Assembly (NCBI GenBank): GCA_964034945.1
Contig: OZ035962.1
Location: 14,627,388-14,691,387, forward strand
Reading direction: 5' to 3'
Length of the DNA: 64,000 nt
From: Chrysopilus asiliformis
Lineage: Eukaryota; Arthropoda; Insecta; Diptera; Rhagionidae
Within the stretch, counting starts at the first letter, position 1. Every line of letters begins with the position of its first letter. The notes under the pieces are model-generated. The model did not search any database. It saw only the letters and a list, made by a program, of their open reading frames with translations, and was not told the origin of the DNA. This document shows, one piece after another, positions 59,001 to 64,000 of this stretch. The translations under genes were made by a program, and so were the position numbers.

Positions 59001-59596
59001 TATACCCGTATGGTGAAACCAAAGGGTATATTAACTTTGCCTTACCGTTTGTAACGCCAAGATCCCGTCATCACACATAAAAATGAATTACACCAGTGTG
59101 TTTAGAATGATAAAAAAAGTTGAATTTTGAATGTCCGTCCGTCCGTCCGTCTGTCTGTCTGTCCGTCTGTCTGTCTGTCCGTCTGTCTGTCTGTTCGTCT
59201 GTCTGTCTGTGGCGCGGATTGCGGGCGCACGGATTGAGCTAGAGACTTGAAATTTTGCGCAGATCCGTTTTTCGTAAAATGCGAGTCTAAGTTCGTTAAT
59301 GGGCAAAAATGGACCATCTGGGGGGGTACCCCCCATACGAACGAAATCGTTTTTTGCGAAAAGCTCAAAAACGGTGCATCTTATCAAAAAAGTGCAAGAA
59401 TAAAAGTTTTTTAGGATATGATTCTACATAAAACTCCCATACATCAAAATCCGATTGGAATAAATTTTAAAAAATCTTATTGGAAAGTTTGACTTCCAAG
59501 TGAAATTTTGGTACAGCTGTCCGAATTTTGATACGAATATCACCATACGGGTCTCCAATGATTGCCAGATTGGCAATTATAGCTTTTGTTATGTTT
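59001..59596 (+). mobile_element. family X copy D, fullest
   Basis: TATACCCGTATGGTGAAACC start; a GTCC/GTCT array of about 80 bases (59131-59211); GTGGCGCGGATTGCGGGC; GGGGGGGTACCCCCC; TCACCATACGGGT near 59540; GCCAGATTGGCAATTATAGC end. About 600 bp without transposase. Two overlapping Q/T/D/R-rich ORFs are the array read in two frames. Confidence 0.75.
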
Positions 59597-59599
59597 AGA

Positions 59600-60437
59600 T
59601 GATGCAAATAATTTCGAGGATTTTTCAAAAATCGGTAAAATCTTGGTTATTTTTGAACCACCTTAATATGAAAGTTTTCCAAAATCCAATTTATGTAAAT
59701 TCTTAAAATCCTGATTTTGTCCGAAAGAATCTTTTTTGATAAACCTTTTGATTTTTCGGTTGTTGCTGACGTTTTTGTTTGTGTAAAAAATGTTACATTT
59801 CAATATTAAGCAAAATATAATACACTACCCGGTAATTTAATCTATTTTAAACTACTCTAAAGCAATTATTAACTTTTTTAATCATCTGGCCATTAAAACA
59901 AACTTTTACCCAATAATAAAGAGAAAGTAGTAAAAGAGAAATCAATTCCTCATGAAATCATTAACTTTATAAAATCTGGTAAAAGATGAGCATAGCACAA
60001 ATTGTTTATATTTCTTATCGACAGGTTGTTAATCAAATGATTGCCATCCACACTCTCTGCCCTTTAATTCGAAGTCAGACATTCCATTCCATTCAACTTG
60101 AGTATATGTTGGGGTATGGTGTCCACAATTCCGTACCCGATTGTATCATCCCATAAGCGACTTCCATCAATTCTGACCAATGCAGCTTTTTCATACTTTT
60201 ACACTTTCCCAGATTCGAGATAAGGACTTTAACGGTTCTTTAGACTTCTTAGAAGAACTAAAGTTCTATTTTGGTTTCTCTATAGCCGGCAGGACTAACT
60301 TTGGTCTATATTCTTAGCCCCAGGATACGAAGCAAACGTTTTCCAGGAATTCCCGAAGCTTTTATTGAGTTTGAATCGTTTTGTTAATTTTATTCGACCC
60401 CCTATGAAAGCTTCGGTCTTACTACCCCTAACAAAGC
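59600..60437. other. intergenic, nothing recognised
   Basis: AT-rich; no feature seen. Confidence 0.5.
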
Positions 60438-60686
60438 ATGCTCAATAAGTGTACTAGTGGCGGATTCAACAGCAGTATAGAAAAGGACTCGTCAAACTGC
60501 AGGATTCAGTCAAATTCTAGCGAGTACGGCAGAAACACATCACGATCGGATTCAAATGTTAACAATTTGTTTCAATTAGCAATAGAAGAATTTCTCGCAT
60601 TTTTCAAGAAAATTATTTTTTTTCATCATTTTCCGAATTTTAAAGTGTTTAGCGGATATAATACATTTCTCGTCGCCGGGTTTTAA
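60438..60686 (+). CDS. weak candidate first exon (82 aa)
   Basis: ATG-started; the first 50 residues are Ser/Asn-rich (SGGFNSSIEKDSSN, SEYGRNTSRSDSNVNNLF) and the rest is AT-driven and Phe-rich. The first part could be a disordered N-terminus of a host gene. No clear donor site or promoter; may be chance. Confidence 0.2.
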   Translation: MLNKCTSGGFNSSIEKDSSNCRIQSNSSEYGRNTSRSDSNVNNLFQLAIEEFLAFFKKIIFFHHFPNFKVFSGYNTFLVAGF

Positions 60687-60689
60687 TTT

Positions 60690-61930
60690 TTAGACTAGTG
60701 TGGTTGCAAATTGCAAGTGTAACTTTTTTAAGTGGCATTTTAAAAAAAGGTTCTATTAGAAAGTTTCAAATTTTCATAGGTTTTTTTTTTGTGAAACAGC
60801 AGTGTATCTAGTTTCAAGTGACAAAGTGTAATTAGCGAATCAAAGTGAAAGAGGCAAAAAAAAGGTTGAAGTTGAAAGTTTCAGCCAAGCCTTTGATGTG
60901 TTCATAGTTTAGAGGGCGAGTTTACTGTTGAATTTCATCCTGCAACAGGAATTTTTTTTTGAATTTTTCAATGTACGAAATTCTGTTAATTTAATTATTC
61001 ACGTCAAAACTTTGGCTTGTTAAATAAGAAATGTTTGCCTTCAGACTTGCGACAAACTAGATTCGTTCTATGGAACCGTAAACGTTGAATAATTGACATT
61101 AAGCAGCAGCAGGGCAAAACCAGGAACATTTGACTTGGCTCTTTTTTTGGGCAACCCACCAGCAAAGTAACCCACCAGTCATCATTTTAACCCATTTTTC
61201 GTGTAAACTTTTTGTTTGTACTTGAGGGTAGCTACTTGTGTAACAAACACAAGTTAAGGGGGAAGAAAATTTCAACAACGAGGCAAGGTTTAAAACCGGT
61301 GAAGGATAAGGGAAGACGTTTAACCAACCAGCGGAATGGAAATTTAATGTTTAATAATAGAAAAAGGATACTATCATCAAAAATTATATACATAAAATGT
61401 AAGTGTTCTCTGTATAGTACATATACAAACTCATAGCTATAAATATAAATCAGATACAGACGGACCTGTAGGCTAGCGACTTTTGAAAGTACCAAATGTT
61501 CTTATGGATTTAAAGTAATATCAATTGCCTTTCAAGAGATCTTTTTTAATAGAATCCTTGTGTGAAATTAATTTTTTTGTAGATCTGTAGATTCTACTGT
61601 TTGTAAAGAATTTACGCAACATTTCTGTTTTCTTACCATGACTATTTATGCCTTATTGAATTAACATCCATCTACACGGTCAAAATTATTGAACTAACTC
61701 TTAATCCCATTTCTGGAAATCGACATTTTTAAATACTTTTTCTATTAGATTTTAATCCTCTCAAATTATTAATTATATTTTTAATAAAATTTATAGTATT
61801 TGTTAAATTTTTTTTTAGAGTTTGATGGATTGTAATAAAAAAAAGTAATTCATTTAATGCCAACAACATTAAATGGGCATATTTTTAATACTGTTTGTAT
61901 TAACGTTTAATCCCAGTTCTGAAATTTGAC
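60690..61930. other. intergenic, nothing recognised
   Basis: Two opposing ORFs at 61212-61495 overlap and have no recognised domain. Confidence 0.5.
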
Positions 61931-61934
61931 TGTT

Positions 61935-62418
61935 ATACTGTATATGATATATTATATAGAAGTATATTATCGGACAAAAAAATGAACTACACCAGGGTGT
62001 TAGGGATGACAAAAGATTTTGATTTCCGCAAGTCCGTTCGTCTGCCCGCCCGTCCGTGAACACCATAACTTTCGAAACGATTGAGCTAGAGACTTGAAAT
62101 TTGGTATAGTTGTGTTCTCGTAAATGGATAGGCTAAGTATTTGAACGGGCGAAATTGGACCATTCCTTCTCCCCTTCCCCGTACAAACGAAATAGATTTT
62201 CGCAATTTTCTCGAAAACGGTGAGTCATATTGAAAAATTTATAATGGTAAAATCTGTTTAGAATATGATTTTACATAACCTTTCCATATATCAAAATGCA
62301 ATCGGATCACTCCTTTCCTCCTCTTCTATACAAATGGTTGTTTTAAATAAACATTTTGTCGGTCATTATAAAGAGTATTTGACGATTGGCCCCCGGTAAT
62401 TTTAGCTTTCCTTATATT
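61935..62418 (-). mobile_element. family Y copy, inverted
   Basis: TATATGATATATTATATAG start, CACCAGGGTGTTAGGGATGA, GCTAGAGACTTGAAATTTGG, GAGTATTTGACGATTGGCCC and TAGCTTTCCTTAT end: the inverse order of 47818-48362. Confidence 0.65.
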
Positions 62419-62559
62419 TAATTTAAAAAAATTGTAGAACAAGTACTTTCGAACAACGAACCTAAATCCGTTTTTTTTCTAACAAAATTTTCCTTTCTTT
62501 CATTCTTAACTTGCATTGATATCTTGAAATTGAACAGCCTTGTGGGGTTTTAACACTTT

Positions 62560-63330
62560 ACTTTCCTCTTCTATAGAGGGAAAGTATTGTATTCATGACG
62601 CAGACCGACTCAAGAAATGGGGAAGATAGAAAATTGCTGATCAGTAAGAAATCCGGTTCAGGCAAAATTATGAGGATGTCCGTGTCAGACTATTTGTCTG
62701 TCGGTCTGTCTGTTCTATGTATCTTAAATAACTCGAGAACGCGTTCAGCTAGTGATTTGAATTTTTTTTAATGAGTTTTACAAAAATCGTATTTTTCTAT
62801 CAACTTTAAAAAAAGTGACGTTGGTTACAACGGGTATCTCCCATGCAATATAGTTTTTAAAAAATTCCTGGAAAACGATGCACTTTTGAAAAAAAAAATA
62901 AATACAGGTAAACGTCGTTTTACGCCGGGGTTCCGTTCCGAGAGACACCGGCGTAAAAAAAATCGGCGTAAAACGAACACGTGTGTCTGCTATTAGAATC
63001 GCGGCGCCTACTGTCGTCTGGTGTCGGCCGAAACGGGGAATCCCACGCAGGCACCAACCGGTGTAATTGTGAATCGGCGTAAATCGAACCGGCGCAAAAA
63101 GACGTTTACCTGTATATTAAAATTTAATTTCTTTATTTTTTGTTGTAATGGTTTACGTATCTCTAACGGTTCTCAACACATTTCAAAAAGTTAAGTTTTT
63201 CGAAAATTTCTCGGAAATCATGCACTTTTATGAAAAAATGCATAGAACCAAAGTGCAAGACCATAAAATTCCGTGCATTTTATTTTTAAACGATTTTTAC
63301 GATCTTTAACGGTTCTAGAGATATTTGAAA
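62560..63330 (+). mobile_element. family Z copy interrupted by a MITE
   Basis: CTTTCCTCTTCTATAGAGGG, GCAAAATTATGAGGATGTCC, a short GTCTGTCGGTCTGTCTG run and AACTCGAGAACGCG. Z text resumes after 63114 with GGTTTACGTATCTCTAACGG. Confidence 0.65.
62905..63112. mobile_element. 208-bp pogo-like MITE
   Basis: TA|CAGGTAAACGTCGTTTTACG and inverted CAGGTAAACGTCTTTTTGCG|TA. GGCGTAAA words follow both ends. TA duplication and CAG ends fit pogo/Tigger-type elements. Confidence 0.8.
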
Positions 63331-64000
63331 ATATATTATTTTGTGCATAAGTTTTCCGAAACTAAATATTGCTGAGGAAATTTTTGTGGTTATCACAACT
63401 GATATTTTTGTAATATTCTATTGCTTATTTGTCAGCAAATGCACTTCTATTCGGATTCGACTGTATTTTAGTTGGAAATACAATTTAGTGTAGTAATAGC
63501 TTACAATTGCCGGCTTCATTGGTACCTCAATAAACATTCATAAGTTCGACTTGAGTATGTTAACGTTATTTATAAGGTCGATGCTAATGAATAATTTAAC
63601 TTGGCCGCCATAAGATTTTTCGGTGGCTTTTCTTTTCTTCTACTTTACTTCCATTAAGTTGGCAATCATGCTCATCGTCGTGGCTACTGGTGTGGTAAAA
63701 CAAGAGGAAAAACTGTACAAAAAGTACAAGAAAATTTGGCAGGAAACCTTAGGAACTTATATCCGAGTATCATTGGTGGGTATCTCCACAAACAATCACC
63801 AGCAACATAAAATGCTTTTACCACAGTCCAAATTGTATTCAGAGCTTTACGGAAGGAATAAAAATAAAACTTATTCGGCCTGAGAATTTCACCCCGTGCC
63901 ATTTTTATTATCATCAACCAACATATTTACCAAGAAACATTTTCCGTCATTGAAATCATTGCGAGGCAACCGAAAACAACCACTAGTAGACCGCCAGTTT
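63331..64000. other. intergenic, nothing secure
   Basis: An ORF at 63623-63883 opens with GTG and has a Lys/Gln-rich stretch (KQEEKLYKKYKKIWQE), but no recognised family and no promoter. Confidence 0.4.

Noticed and set aside
59088..59387. Overlapping ORFs rich in TDRQTDG (also at 27014, 46002 and 50716)
   Set aside because: GTCC/GTCT or ACAG tetranucleotide arrays inside X, Y and Z repeats, not proteins.

Overview
The window looks like AT-rich, transposon-laden nuclear DNA of an insect, most likely a dipteran. The evidence is an Osvaldo/Ulysses-like Ty3/gypsy element with a tRNA-Lys type primer site, arthropod TATA + TCAGTT-type core promoters, intron-like signals of about 60 bases, and many small TIR elements and Helitron-like termini. 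The species cannot be named. There is no operon, CRISPR array, rRNA or clear functional tRNA gene.

Layout. 1-800: a 254-bp TIR element and a perfect fold-back. 797-13165: a Helitron-like element split by a very young LTR retrotransposon (1022-12915, minus strand). The retrotransposon has two 2,898-bp LTRs of equal length, ACTA target duplications, a gag gene, a -1 frameshift heptamer, a pol gene broken by one base between RT and RNase H, and no env. 14.9-23.6 kb: the only convincing host-type genes, three intronless paralogues of one unrecognised small basic protein family (16037-16471 minus, 20023-20472 plus, 22943-23476 plus). The first two share an alignable promoter, and hAT-like termini bracket them. 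23.6-64 kb: almost wholly dispersed repeats, many nested in one another. Families seen more than once are X (ACCCGTATGGTGA ends and a GTCC/GTCT array), Y (ATACTCTATATGATG ends), Z (CTTCTATAGAGGGAAAG start) and TA-TIR elements carrying a tRNA-like segment. Also present are hexanucleotide-bearing MITEs, a triple nest at 35.3-36.5 kb, an hAT-like element with an 8-bp duplication, and a solo LTR with a 5-bp duplication. Three short ORFs at 54.4-55.1 and 60.4 kb are weak exon candidates.

The retrotransposon genes would act as a mobilisation unit: Gag forms the particle, and protease, RT/RNase H and integrase come from a frameshifted Gag-Pol. The three paralogues have no recognised function. Their shared promoter, single-exon form and poly(A) signals suggest expressed genes produced by local duplication. 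All family and identity statements come from reading the sequence; no database search was run.
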